Assembly: GCA_035524795.1 (NCBI GenBank)
Contig: DATKOF010000013.1
Span: 1 to 51,113, forward strand
Reading direction: 5' to 3'
DNA: 51,113 nt
Source: DATKOF01 sp035524795
GTDB lineage: Bacteria > Pseudomonadota > Gammaproteobacteria > Burkholderiales > SG8-41
Numbering within the stretch: the stretch's first letter is position 1; the number at the start of each line of letters is the position of its first letter. Below the pieces are notes generated by a model, which saw only the letters and a program-made list of their open reading frames with translations, was not told the origin of the DNA and made no database searches. Both the position numbers and the translations under genes were made by a program. Positions 43,356 through 51,113 of this stretch are shown piece by piece.

Positions 43356-44720
43356 ATGACCGATGTCCCGATGGCGCTGCGCTCGGCGCTGCCCGAAGTG
43401 GTATGGCCGGCGCTGCCATCGCCGGCCGGCGCAGCATTGCTGGCGATGCAGTACCAATTGCAGCACAGCCAGTGGCTGCCGGCGGAACAATTGCGGGCGC
43501 GGCAGCTCCGGCAACTGGAAGTTCTGCTGCGCCACGCCTGCGACACCACCGACTATTATCGCCGCCGGTTCGATGCCGCCGGTTTCGATCCCGGCCGCGT
43601 GCTGGACGAGGCGGCGTTCGCGCGGCTGCCGCTGCTGACCCGTGCGCAACTACAGCAATCCTACGGCGAGTTGCGCAGCCGGCAGGTACCGCCGTCGAGC
43701 GGGCGCGTTGCTGAAAGCCAGACTTCGGGCTCGACCGGCATGCCGGTGCGCTTTCTGACTACGGAACTGACGGCGTTTTACTGGCGGGTGTTCACGCTGC
43801 GCGACCATTTGTGGCACCGGCGCGATTTCGGCGGCAAGCTGGCAGCGATCCGGCTCAAGGTCAAGGAAGGCGCATGGCCGGGCTGGGGACCGTCGGTGGA
43901 CGCGGTGATCCGGTCGGGGCCGTCGGCGACACTCGATATCAACCGCGATGTCGATGAGCAACTGCGCTGGCTGGAGCGGCAGAATCCGGATTATCTGCTG
44001 ACTTTTGCAACCAATATGGAGAATCTGGCGCGACGCTCGCTCGATCTCGGTATCCGGCTGCCGGCGCTGCGTGAGGCGCGCACGATTTCCGAGATGCTAT
44101 CGCCCGGCGTGCGGGCGCTGGTGCACGAGGCGTGGGGCGTCCCGCTGACGGACCTGTATTCCTCGCAGGAGGTCGGCTACATTGCGCTGCAATGTCCCGA
44201 CCATGAGCATTATCATGTGCAATCCGAGAACGTGCGGGTCGAGGTGCTGCGCGATGACGGCACGCCGTGCGCGCCGGGCGAGGTCGGCCGTGTCGTGCTG
44301 ACCACGCTGCACAATTTCGCGATGCCGCTGATCCGTTACGATATCGGCGACTATGCGGAGGCCAGCGCACCGTGTCCGTGCGGCCGCGGTCTGCCGGTGA
44401 TCCGGCGCGTGATGGGGCGGGTGCGCAACATGGTGCGGCTGCCCGACGGCGGCCGGCACTGGCCCTCGCTGGCCCTGATGTCGGCATCGCCGGAAGGGCT
44501 GATCCGGCAATATCAATGCATCCAGCACACGCTGGAGCGGATCGAGGTGCGGCTGGTCGTCGCGCGTCCGTTGACCAGCGATGAAGAAAGTAATTTGCGC
44601 GCTGCGATTGTCAAAAAAATCGGACATCCCTTTGCGTTTGATATCACCTATTGCGATCAGATTGAACGCAGCGCCGGCGGCAAGTACGAAGAATTCCGCT
44701 GCGATATTCCGGAAGCCTAA
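43356..44720 (+). CDS. PaaK/CapK-like adenylate-forming enzyme (copy 1)
   Basis: 454 residues. ANL-superfamily protein of the phenylacetate-CoA ligase / coenzyme F390 synthetase type. Seen: the ATP loop SQTSGSTGMPVRF at about 125-137, LYSSQEVGYIALQC in place of the A5 motif, PLIRYDIGDYAE (A7/A8), a CPCGRGLP motif, and the C-terminal catalytic lysine region GGKYEEF. The acyl substrate is unknown. Its position beside glycosyltransferases suggests activation of an acyl or hydroxy-acyl group for a glycoconjugate rather than phenylacetate catabolism. First gene of the five-gene cluster; the next gene starts 11 bp downstream. Clearly paralogous to the gene at 47674. Confidence 0.88.
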   Translation: MTDVPMALRSALPEVVWPALPSPAGAALLAMQYQLQHSQWLPAEQLRARQLRQLEVLLRHACDTTDYYRRRFDAAGFDPGRVLDEAAFARLPLLTRAQLQQSYGELRSRQVPPSSGRVAESQTSGSTGMPVRFLTTELTAFYWRVFTLRDHLWHRRDFGGKLAAIRLKVKEGAWPGWGPSVDAVIRSGPSATLDINRDVDEQLRWLERQNPDYLLTFATNMENLARRSLDLGIRLPALREARTISEMLSPGVRALVHEAWGVPLTDLYSSQEVGYIALQCPDHEHYHVQSENVRVEVLRDDGTPCAPGEVGRVVLTTLHNFAMPLIRYDIGDYAEASAPCPCGRGLPVIRRVMGRVRNMVRLPDGGRHWPSLALMSASPEGLIRQYQCIQHTLERIEVRLVVARPLTSDEESNLRAAIVKKIGHPFAFDITYCDQIERSAGGKYEEFRCDIPEA

Positions 44721-44731
44721 AGAGGGGCCGT

Positions 44732-45652
44732 GTGAAATTCGGTCTGTGCATGATCGTCAAGGACGAGGAAGACACGATCGCCGGCTGTCTGGACGCGGTG
44801 CTCGACGCCTGCGCCGATGTCGTGGTGGTCGACACCGGTTCGACCGACCGCACGCCGCAGATTCTGAAGCAGCGCTACGGCATCACGCCGCTGATGCTGC
44901 CGCTCGACCCGACGCTGTGTCACAGCAAGGCGCCGGCGCGCAACCTGGCGTTCGGGCGCGTTGCCGCGCCGTGGATACTGTGTCTCGATGCCGATGAGCA
45001 GATCACCGGCGACGGATTGACGCACATCGCGGCGCTGCCGGAAGACGCCGGACCGGCCGGCTATTTCTGCGCCTGGAACACCTACCGCAACGGCGCCGTG
45101 ATCGAGGACTACAAGCTGCCGTTGTTCCGCAAGGGTCTGCTGAGCAGCGGCCGCGTGCACGAAAACATGCAGGCCGCGATGCGCAAAGCCGGGCTTGAAG
45201 CGGTCTGGCTCGATGGCGTGGCGATTTCGCACCGCCCCGATCCGCGCAAGGAGGGCTTCAAGCACACATTCTACAAACAGCGTTTGCTGTGCGCGATCGA
45301 ACACGACGCGACGTGGCACCGTTATTACTGGTTTCTCGGCCACAAGCTGTACCGCGAGGGCGATGTCGAGGCCGCGATCGGCCGGTTGAAAATGGCGGCG
45401 GACTCCGACTCGCGCCATTTTCCGGTGGAATCCCTGAACAGCCGGATGCTGCTGGCCGAGATTTACGCGCAGCGCGGCGAGCGCGGGCAGGTCGCGCACG
45501 TGCTGGCCGGCGCGCGCCGGTTTTTCAGCGAAGTTGCGGACGATTTCGAAGTAAAGGTAAATTTCCGCTTCGGGCCGTGGCTGACGCGCGCCGAGACGCT
45601 GGCGGCGGCCGGCGACCTGCAGCAGTTAGAGGCCTACCCGTTTCCTTACTGA
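44732..45652 (+). CDS. Family 2 glycosyltransferase
   Basis: 306 residues. GT-A fold: LCMIVKDEEDTIAGCLDAV at the start, the nucleotide-binding segment VVVDTGSTDRTPQIL and the metal-binding LDADEQ (DXD-like). This is the SunS/tetratricopeptide-type GT2 subgroup, with a C-terminal helical region (VEAAIGRLKMAADSD) resembling TPR-like repeats. GTG start at 44732 after GAGGGG. Eleven bases on either side separate it from the PaaK-like gene and the next glycosyltransferase gene, so the three are surely co-transcribed. No membrane segment. Confidence 0.88.
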   Translation: MKFGLCMIVKDEEDTIAGCLDAVLDACADVVVVDTGSTDRTPQILKQRYGITPLMLPLDPTLCHSKAPARNLAFGRVAAPWILCLDADEQITGDGLTHIAALPEDAGPAGYFCAWNTYRNGAVIEDYKLPLFRKGLLSSGRVHENMQAAMRKAGLEAVWLDGVAISHRPDPRKEGFKHTFYKQRLLCAIEHDATWHRYYWFLGHKLYREGDVEAAIGRLKMAADSDSRHFPVESLNSRMLLAEIYAQRGERGQVAHVLAGARRFFSEVADDFEVKVNFRFGPWLTRAETLAAAGDLQQLEAYPFPY

Positions 45653-45663
45653 AAGCCGGAACC

Positions 45664-46680
45664 ATGATCCCGAACAATGCCAAGGTGACTGTCGTCGTCG
45701 TGCCGCGCGAACGCTTCAGCATCGCGCGGCGCAGCCTCGAGAGCCTGATTGCAAACAGCCCGCCCGGACTGAACCTGGTCTACGTGGACGGCGGCTCGCC
45801 GCCGGCGCTGCGCCGTTATCTGGAGCAGGCGGCGGTATGGCACCGTTTCCGCCTGCTGCGCTACGACTGCTACCTGTCGCCGAACGAGGCGCGCAACATC
45901 GGCTTTGCCGAGGTCACCACGCCGTACGTGGTGTTCGTTGACAACGACATCATCGTTACGCCGGGCTGGCTGGAGAATCTGCTGGCGTGCGCGCGCGACA
46001 CCGGCGCCTGGCTGGTGGGGCCTCTTTACTGTCAGGGCGATCCGCCGCATGAAATCATCCATATGGCGGGCGGCGAGCCGTTTCTGGAAGAAAACAGCGA
46101 GGGGCGCTGGTTGTACGAAGTGCATCGCTATGTCGGCGAGCCGCTGCTGCACGTCCGTCACCGTCTGCGCAGGGAAGAGACCCGGTTGATCGAATTTCAT
46201 ACCCTGCTGGCGCAGAGCGAGGCGCTGCGGCGCATCGGGCCGCTGGACGAAGGCCTGATGTGCACGCGCGAACACCTTGACCTCTGCATGCGCACCGCGC
46301 GCGCCGGCGGCAGGATTTATCTCGAACCGCACGCAGTGGTCACCAATCTGCAACCGCCGCCGGTGGCATGGTCCGACCTGCCGTTCTATCTGCTGCGCTG
46401 GAGCGATGAATGGACGCGCGCGACGTACCGGCGTCTCGCCGCAACCTGGGGGGCGCGCGACGGCCACGATGTTGATCTGCGGCGGCGCATCCGCGCCTAC
46501 CGGCGGCAGGGGTTGCCGCTGCTGCATGCGGTCGTCGCGTTGTTCGGCGAAGCAGTCGCCGCGCGTTTTGACACGGTGCTGGAAAATCTGCTGACTGCTG
46601 CTGCGCGCCGCCGTCGTCGGCGCGTGCTCGCCGGCCGCGCGGCTCTGGCGCCGCAATCGCCGCCGGCAGCGGCGGTCTGA
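45664..46680 (+). CDS. Family 2 glycosyltransferase (second)
   Basis: 338 residues from the ATG at 45664. GT-A motifs: VTVVVVPRERFSIARRSLESL, VYVDGGSPPALRRYL, VVFVDNDIIVTPGWLE (DXD-like), and a later GPLDEGLMCTREHLDLCMR, which is the typical acceptor-side ED motif. The C-terminal 50 residues are rich in arginine and alanine and may touch the membrane. Little sequence similarity to the preceding glycosyltransferase, so the two add different sugars or use different acceptors. Same operon. Confidence 0.86.
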   Translation: MIPNNAKVTVVVVPRERFSIARRSLESLIANSPPGLNLVYVDGGSPPALRRYLEQAAVWHRFRLLRYDCYLSPNEARNIGFAEVTTPYVVFVDNDIIVTPGWLENLLACARDTGAWLVGPLYCQGDPPHEIIHMAGGEPFLEENSEGRWLYEVHRYVGEPLLHVRHRLRREETRLIEFHTLLAQSEALRRIGPLDEGLMCTREHLDLCMRTARAGGRIYLEPHAVVTNLQPPPVAWSDLPFYLLRWSDEWTRATYRRLAATWGARDGHDVDLRRRIRAYRRQGLPLLHAVVALFGEAVAARFDTVLENLLTAAARRRRRRVLAGRAALAPQSPPAAAV

Positions 46681-46724
46681 TCGCAATTCCAGAACGCCTT
46701 CCTGATAACCGGACAGGATTTCGC

Positions 46725-47603
46725 ATGGCGGAAAAACTGATCATTCCGATCTCCGAGATGGAGTCGTCTGCGGAAATGGTTTATGTGGGCGATCGGGCGC
46801 GCCCATCCAGCGCGACCTCGGTCTATCTCCTCGACCCCAACACGTTCGTCTGCTGTCATTACGACGGATGCAAGATTCTGCTCGTCCGATTCGACCTGAA
46901 CGGCGGGTCGTACCGTTTTCTGCAATGTTCCGACACCGTCTCCAACCGGGAAAAGGTTCAGACGGATTTGCTGGCGGGGGATGGCAACGGCAATCTTGTT
47001 GTCTCGAATGGACATCAACAAACCTGCACGCTTTATCGTTACGAGAACGAGCGGATCAGATTCGTCAAAGACCTGGGGCCGAAGCTCGGCGACTTCGCTC
47101 ATGGTATAAAATTCTATACACCCGATATCGTCGCGGTCACTTCGCGCGGAGACTGCGGCGGCACGTATTTTATCGATCACAGAACGGGTGAGATCGTGTA
47201 CAAACTGCCGGCTCCCGGTGTAAGCGTTCAGGACCTGTGCTTTCTGTCCGAGAATCGTGCGGCCGTGCTTTATACCGTGGGCTCTCCCTCGTATGACCCG
47301 GGCGAAATATACCCATCATTTCTTCAAATCGTGGATTTCAGGATCGGCGGGAACGGCGCACAGGTTCTGAGGGAAAGATATTTTGAGGATGCGCATATCG
47401 ATTGCATTACCTCGTACGGGAACCGGCTGTATTTCACCGATCAATACAACAATAAGGTGATCGTCTGTGATCCGCAAAATCTGGATCTGCTGGAGGAGAT
47501 CGGCGGTTATGATTTTCCCCACGGCATCGATGTGAGATACGACATCCTCGCCGTGACAAACTACGGCAGCAACACCGTAGAATTGAGAACGCTCGGCGCA
47601 TAA
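46725..47603 (+). CDS. Predicted beta-propeller protein of unknown function
   Basis: 292 residues, no signal peptide. Repeated four-stranded blade-like units (YLLDPNTFVCCHYDGCKILLV, LLAGDGNGNLVVSNG, IDCITSYGNRLYFTDQYNNKVIVCDP, GIDVRYDILAVTNYGSNTVEL) suggest a six-bladed NHL/SMP-30-type propeller. Codon use is somewhat more AT-rich than its neighbours. The position between the glycosyltransferase pair and the second PaaK-like gene suggests a shared pathway or a scaffold or lactonase role, which is inference only. Confidence 0.65.
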   Translation: MAEKLIIPISEMESSAEMVYVGDRARPSSATSVYLLDPNTFVCCHYDGCKILLVRFDLNGGSYRFLQCSDTVSNREKVQTDLLAGDGNGNLVVSNGHQQTCTLYRYENERIRFVKDLGPKLGDFAHGIKFYTPDIVAVTSRGDCGGTYFIDHRTGEIVYKLPAPGVSVQDLCFLSENRAAVLYTVGSPSYDPGEIYPSFLQIVDFRIGGNGAQVLRERYFEDAHIDCITSYGNRLYFTDQYNNKVIVCDPQNLDLLEEIGGYDFPHGIDVRYDILAVTNYGSNTVELRTLGA

Positions 47604-47673
47604 CCGTGCGATTTTCGGTTTTGAGTGCGGATGAGAACCTTGTTCCATCCGCGATCGCGCCCTGATTTCCGGC

Positions 47674-49080
47674 ATGTCGGATGATCCCTTCCCGTTTCAT
47701 CGCGCGATGGATGACGTGTTGACGGCGTTGCGTCCGGCGTTTCCGGAATGCGTCTGGCCGGTACTGCCGTCGCAGGCGGGCGCGCTGTCGCTCGCTATCC
47801 AGTTCCAGCTCGAACGGTCGCAATGGTGGCCGCCCGGGAAGCTGCGGCAAACGCAGTTCGGCCAGCTTGCACTGCTGTTGAGGCACGCCCATGCCAATGT
47901 GCCGCTCTACCGCGAACGCTGGACGCAATGCGGCTATCGTCCCGACGCCACGCTGACCGAGGAACTGTTTGCGGCGCTGCCGTTGCTGGTGCGCGCCGAC
48001 TTGCAGCAACATTTCGATGAATTGAAGGCGCGACAGGTTCCGGCCGCACACGGCGCGGCATCTGAGGACCGGACCTCGGGTTCGACCGGCACACCGGTGA
48101 TATTTCTGAAGACCGGGCTGACCTATCTTTACTGGCAGGCGGCGACGCTGCGCGAACATCTGTGGCATCGCCGCGATTTTTCCGGGGCGCTCGCCGTGAT
48201 CCGCAGCCAGAGCCGACCGGGTTCGTATGCGGGCTGGGGACCCTCGACCGACGCGGCGTTCCGCACCGGACCGTCGCACGTGCTCGACATCACCACCGAC
48301 GTGGACAGCCAGCTCGATTGGCTCGCGCAGAAAAATCCGGACTATCTGCTGACGCTGGCGACCAACGCCGGGGCGCTCGCGCAGCGCAGTCTCGAGCGCG
48401 GAGTGAAGCCGTTGCGGCTGCGGGAGGTGCGCGTGTTCGGCGAAACATTGCCGTCCGATCTGCGCGCGCTGGTGCGTGAAGCGTGGGGCGTGCCGGTGGT
48501 CGACTGCTATAGCGCGAGCGAAATCGATTATCTGGCTCTGCAATGCCCGGAATTCGAGCACTACCACGTGCAGTCCGAGCAGAATCTGGTCGAGGTTCTC
48601 GACGAGGATGGACGGCCGTGCGCGCCGGGGCAGACCGGCCGCGTCGTGGTGAGCACGCTGCATAATTTCGCGCTGCCGCTGATCCGCTACGAAATCGGCG
48701 ATTACGCCGAGGTCGGCGAACCGTGTCCGTGCGGACGCGGCTTGCCGGTGCTCAGGCGCGTGCTCGGACGATCGCGCAACATGCTGATGCTGCCGGACGG
48801 GCGCCGGCTGTGGCCGAGCTTTCCGTCGAGCCTGTGGGCGCCGCTTGCGCCGCTCCGCCAGCTTCAACTGGTGCAGCACGCGCGCGACCGCATCGAAGCG
48901 CGGTTCGTGTCACCGCGCGAGCTGACCGCCGACGAAGCTGCGCGCCTGATCGTCGCATTCCAGCAGTGCCTGACTTATCCGTTTTCCATTGCGCTGAAAC
49001 GGGTGGAGGCTGTCGAACGCACGCCGGGCGGCAAGTACGAGGATTTCATCTGCCGGATCGGCGCAGAGCCGCTGGCCTGA
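47674..49080 (+). CDS. PaaK/CapK-like adenylate-forming enzyme (copy 2)
   Basis: 468 residues. Same architecture as the gene at 43356: DRTSGSTGTPVIF as ATP loop, CYSASEIDYLALQC, PLIRYEIGDYAEVGEPCPCGRGLP and the C-terminal GGKYEDF lysine motif. The two proteins align end to end with many identical blocks, so they arose by duplication; the substrate loop (YSASEID against YSSQEVG) differs. Last gene of the cluster, 70 bp after the propeller gene. Convergent with the Sel1-repeat gene, nine bases apart. Confidence 0.88.
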   Translation: MSDDPFPFHRAMDDVLTALRPAFPECVWPVLPSQAGALSLAIQFQLERSQWWPPGKLRQTQFGQLALLLRHAHANVPLYRERWTQCGYRPDATLTEELFAALPLLVRADLQQHFDELKARQVPAAHGAASEDRTSGSTGTPVIFLKTGLTYLYWQAATLREHLWHRRDFSGALAVIRSQSRPGSYAGWGPSTDAAFRTGPSHVLDITTDVDSQLDWLAQKNPDYLLTLATNAGALAQRSLERGVKPLRLREVRVFGETLPSDLRALVREAWGVPVVDCYSASEIDYLALQCPEFEHYHVQSEQNLVEVLDEDGRPCAPGQTGRVVVSTLHNFALPLIRYEIGDYAEVGEPCPCGRGLPVLRRVLGRSRNMLMLPDGRRLWPSFPSSLWAPLAPLRQLQLVQHARDRIEARFVSPRELTADEAARLIVAFQQCLTYPFSIALKRVEAVERTPGGKYEDFICRIGAEPLA

Positions 49081-49089
49081 TGCCGCGGC

Positions 49090-49743
49090 TTATTCTTCCT
49101 GCCAGATCTTCTTGCCGCTCTTCAGCCAGTCGTCGGCCCTGGCGTCGGCCTGCCGGATCTGCTCGGCGGTCAGGTACGGTGCGATCCGGTTCAACATTGC
49201 CGCCGCATCATCGTCGCCCTGCAGCGCTGCGAGCCTGGTCAGGTAGTAGGCCTGCGGAATGTTTTTTTCAACGCCCTTGCCGTCGAAGTACATCATGCCG
49301 AGGTTCCATTGCGCCTGGATGTGGCCGCGTCGCGCGGCTTCGCGATACCAGCGCGCGGCTTCCACGTAATCCTGCCTGACGCCTTCGCCGTTGAAGTAAA
49401 GATTGCCGAGATTGTTCTGCGCGCCAGGATCGTTCTGCAGCGCGGCGTATCTCCACCACTTGAGAGCGAGCGACAAATTTTTCTCGACGCCGTAGCCGCG
49501 GTAATAAATCAGCCCAAGACTGGTCTGCGCTTTGCGGTCGCCGCCTTTCGCGGCTTTCTCGTACCAGGGAATGGCCTGCGCGAAATCCTGATTTTCGAAA
49601 TAGGCATCAGCCAGCGTGCGCATCGCGGTCTTGTCGCCGCTCGCCGCGCGCGCCTTCAGATTGTCCATGTCCTGCGCCGGCGCCGTGCCGGCCAGCGCCG
49701 CGAGCAGCGCGCACAGCAACAGCAATTTAATGCGCCCGGTCAT
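49090..49743 (-). CDS. Sel1-repeat (TPR-like) periplasmic protein
   Basis: 217 residues from the ATG at 49743. Signal peptide (GRIKLLLLCALLAALAGTAPAQ), then four to five Sel1-like repeats such as AIPWYEKAAKGGDRKAQTSL, ALKWWRYAALQNDPGAQNNL and AARWYREAARRGHIQAQWNL. A periplasmic protein-interaction scaffold. Its start lies inside the 3' end of folA (17-base overlap), so the two are coupled. In-frame upstream ATGs (for example 49764) fall within folA and would spoil the signal peptide. Confidence 0.88.
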   Translation of the reverse strand: MTGRIKLLLLCALLAALAGTAPAQDMDNLKARAASGDKTAMRTLADAYFENQDFAQAIPWYEKAAKGGDRKAQTSLGLIYYRGYGVEKNLSLALKWWRYAALQNDPGAQNNLGNLYFNGEGVRQDYVEAARWYREAARRGHIQAQWNLGMMYFDGKGVEKNIPQAYYLTRLAALQGDDDAAAMLNRIAPYLTAEQIRQADARADDWLKSGKKIWQEE

Positions 49744-50275
49744 AAATCGCGAACAGCGAACCATATTCGTTTTTTTCGTCGGCGGCATGCGTGTCCGAGC
49801 GCTGCAATTGCCATTGCGTGAGATCGAATTCCGGCATCCGCGTGTCGCCGGCAATTTCGGCGTCCACCAGCGTCAGGTAAATGCGATCGGCGCACGGCAA
49901 CGCGGCGGCGTAAAGCTGCGCGCCGCCGATCACGAAAATTTCATCGTCGTCGCCGCACGTGGCGATCGCGGTATCGAGCGAATCGGCAACCGTTGCGCCG
50001 GCGGCCGCATAATTCTTCTGACGGGTGACGACAACGGTAGTGCGTCCCGGCAGCGGCCGGCCGATCGATTCCCACGTCTTGCGCCCCATGATCAGATGAT
50101 GCCCCATCGTGATTTCCTTGAACCGTTTGAGGTCGGCGGAGAGTTTCCACGGGATTTTATTGCCGGCGCCGATCACGCGGTTCTTTGCCATCGCGACGAT
50201 GATTGAAAGACGTGAAGGGTGAAGGGTGAAGGGTGAGGCGACATATGTTCCGGTTTTTTGGTCGTTCCCCTTCAC
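49727..50275 (-). CDS. folA: Dihydrofolate reductase with an altered N-terminus
   Basis: Reduces dihydrofolate to tetrahydrofolate. The core is complete: IIVAMAKNRVIGAGNKIPW, LSADLKRFKEITMGHHLIMGRKTWESIGRPLPGR, FVIGGAQLY and the final strands. Normal proteins begin MISLIVAMA, but here the codons before IIVAMA contain no ATG, GTG or TTG near the usual start. The nearest upstream start is GTG at 50275, inside a heptamer repeat. It gives 182 residues with about 22 extra N-terminal residues encoded by the repeat. An internal ATG at 50191 would delete the first beta-strand. The start is therefore uncertain. It lies 17 bp after thyA and overlaps the Sel1 gene at its 3' end. Confidence 0.88.
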   Translation of the reverse strand: MKGNDQKTGTYVASPFTLHPSRLSIIVAMAKNRVIGAGNKIPWKLSADLKRFKEITMGHHLIMGRKTWESIGRPLPGRTTVVVTRQKNYAAAGATVADSLDTAIATCGDDDEIFVIGGAQLYAAALPCADRIYLTLVDAEIAGDTRMPEFDLTQWQLQRSDTHAADEKNEYGSLFAIYDRAH

Positions 50276-50299
50276 TTTTCACCTTTCACGCCTCACACG
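50211..50299. repeat. Inverted heptamer repeat between thyA and folA
   Basis: The left arm (50211-50240) has three to four tandem copies of GTGAAGG-like units; the right arm (50267-50299) carries the same units inverted (CCTTCAC-type). Together they form a foldable unit of about 90 bp. It contains the thyA stop codon and the presumed folA GTG start. Confidence 0.75.
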
Positions 50300-51087
50300 G
50301 CAATCGGCGCTTTGATCGCCGGATGCGGATCATAGTTCTCCAGCGTGAAATCCTCGTATTTGAAATCGAACAGATTCTTGACCGCGGGATTCAGCCGCAT
50401 CGCCGGCAGCGCGCGCGGCGCGCGCGACAGCTGCTCGCGCGCCTGGTCGAGATGATTCAGGTAGAGATGCGTGTCGCCGAAGGTATGCACGAAGTCGCCG
50501 GGCTTGAGGCCGCTGACCTGCGCTATCATCATCGTCAGCAGCGCGTACGACGCGATGTTGAACGGTACGCCGAGGAACAGGTCGGCGCTGCGCTGGTATA
50601 GCAGGCACGACAACTTGCCGTCGGCGACGTAGAACTGGAAGAACGCGTGGCACGGCATCAATGCCATCTTGTCGAGATCGGCGACGTTCCACGCCGAGAC
50701 GATGATGCGCCGCGAATCGGGCGTTTCGCGGATTTGTTTCAGTATCTGGCTGATCTGATCGATGTGGCGGCCGTCAGGCGCCGGCCACGACCGCCACTGA
50801 TAGCCGTAAACCGGGCCGAGGTCGCCGTTGGCGTCCGCCCATTCGTCCCAGATCGTGACGCCGTGGTCGCGCAGATATTTGACGTTAGTGTCGCCGCGCA
50901 GGAACCACAGCAGCTCATGGGTGATGGACTTCAGGTGCACCTTCTTGGTGGTCAGCAGCGGGAAGCCGGCGGCAAGGTCGAAGCGCAGTTGCGCGCCGAA
51001 GATGGACAAGGTGCCGGTGCCGGTGCGGTCGTCCTTGCGCGTGCCGTGGTCGAGCACGCGCTGCATCAGATAAAGGTATTGCCGCAT
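50293..51087 (-). CDS. thyA: Thymidylate synthase
   Basis: 264 residues, the same length as E. coli ThyA. Methylates dUMP to dTMP using methylene-tetrahydrofolate. Catalytic Cys146 in MALMPCHAFFQFYV; RTGTG phosphate-loop arginine at 21; QRSADLFLGVPFNIASYALL; the folate-binding C-terminus ends APIAV. It is followed by folA, which recycles its dihydrofolate product. The ATG at 51087 sits six bases after a perfect TATAAT, so the message may have almost no leader. Confidence 0.97.
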   Translation of the reverse strand: MRQYLYLMQRVLDHGTRKDDRTGTGTLSIFGAQLRFDLAAGFPLLTTKKVHLKSITHELLWFLRGDTNVKYLRDHGVTIWDEWADANGDLGPVYGYQWRSWPAPDGRHIDQISQILKQIRETPDSRRIIVSAWNVADLDKMALMPCHAFFQFYVADGKLSCLLYQRSADLFLGVPFNIASYALLTMMIAQVSGLKPGDFVHTFGDTHLYLNHLDQAREQLSRAPRALPAMRLNPAVKNLFDFKYEDFTLENYDPHPAIKAPIAV

Positions 51088-51093
51088 TCCCCG

Positions 51094-51099
51094 ATTATA
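51094..51099 (-). promoter_or_regulatory. Putative -10 box of thyA
   Basis: TATAAT on the minus strand, separated from the thyA ATG by CGGGGA only. The -35 region would fall beyond the window end. Transcription would begin at or within two bases of the start codon. Confidence 0.4.
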
Positions 51100-51113
51100 A
51101 TTCGAGCGAGTCG

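Noticed and set aside
50211..50299. CRISPR-like or minisatellite array between thyA and folA
   Set aside because: The units are heptamers in two inverted arms without spacers; this is a REP-like repeat, not an array.

Overview
The window looks like chromosomal DNA of a GC-rich betaproteobacterium, with a Nitrosomonadales- or Rhodocyclales-like flavour. This is inferred from the housekeeping block metG / apbC / dcd / ornithine-lysine decarboxylase, from thyA-folA, from a BigR-type sulfide-detoxification operon and from two FadL porins. No rRNA or tRNA gene was seen. Genes are dense on both strands, and most intergenic gaps are short.

Layout: (1) 1-800: the first 212 codons of a Cas9 gene run off the left edge, with a divergent tracrRNA-like gene ending in a perfect intrinsic terminator. 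(2) 0.9-6.7 kb: a small secreted protein, a methyltransferase, an acyl-CoA synthetase with a FadL porin, and a strongly diverged ClpX-like ATPase. (3) 6.7-9.3 kb: a four-gene sulfide/persulfide operon (persulfide dioxygenase, TauE/SafE exporter, rhodanese, BigR/SqrR regulator) with two matching operator boxes. (4) 9.4-21.5 kb, the most unusual stretch: two tandem units each encode a 42-residue membrane peptide behind the same operator-like signals and a leader hairpin with compensatory changes. Next come a FixJ/NarL response regulator, a 1997-residue three-module enzyme (GMC oxidoreductase, alpha/beta hydrolase, PhoD-like phosphatase), a hybrid histidine kinase, a second FadL porin and two unknown envelope proteins. 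The porin, enzyme and two-component genes together suggest regulated uptake and processing of a hydrophobic substrate.

(5) 21.7-30.5 kb: typA, a VOC protein, a TraB/GumN protein, a DUF4124 protein, a 275-bp MITE-like element, dnaE, a SYLF-domain protein and acylphosphatase. (6) 30.5-37.7 kb: a complete hyfB-C-E-F-G-I-type operon whose large subunit lacks the nickel-binding cysteines, that is, an energy-converting-hydrogenase-related (Ehr) complex rather than a hydrogenase. It lies 20 bp downstream of metG, and metG carries an internal AT-rich mosaic segment. (7) 39.9-43.3 kb: apbC, a small lipoprotein, dcd and a group IV ornithine/lysine decarboxylase. The decarboxylase leader carries a strong promoter, a 20-codon reading frame with its own ribosome binding site, and a terminator-like hairpin inside that frame. 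(8) 43.3-49.1 kb: a tight five-gene cluster with two PaaK/CapK-like adenylate-forming enzymes flanking two glycosyltransferases and a beta-propeller protein. (9) 49.1-51.1 kb: a Sel1-repeat protein, folA and thyA, with a heptamer repeat inserted between thyA and folA that appears to have replaced the folA start.

The strongest candidates for undescribed biology are the tandem 42-residue peptide units with their two-component regulator, the trifunctional giant enzyme, the decarboxylase leader, and the ClpX-like protein with altered pore and docking loops. All functions are read from the sequence and from family knowledge. No database search was run.
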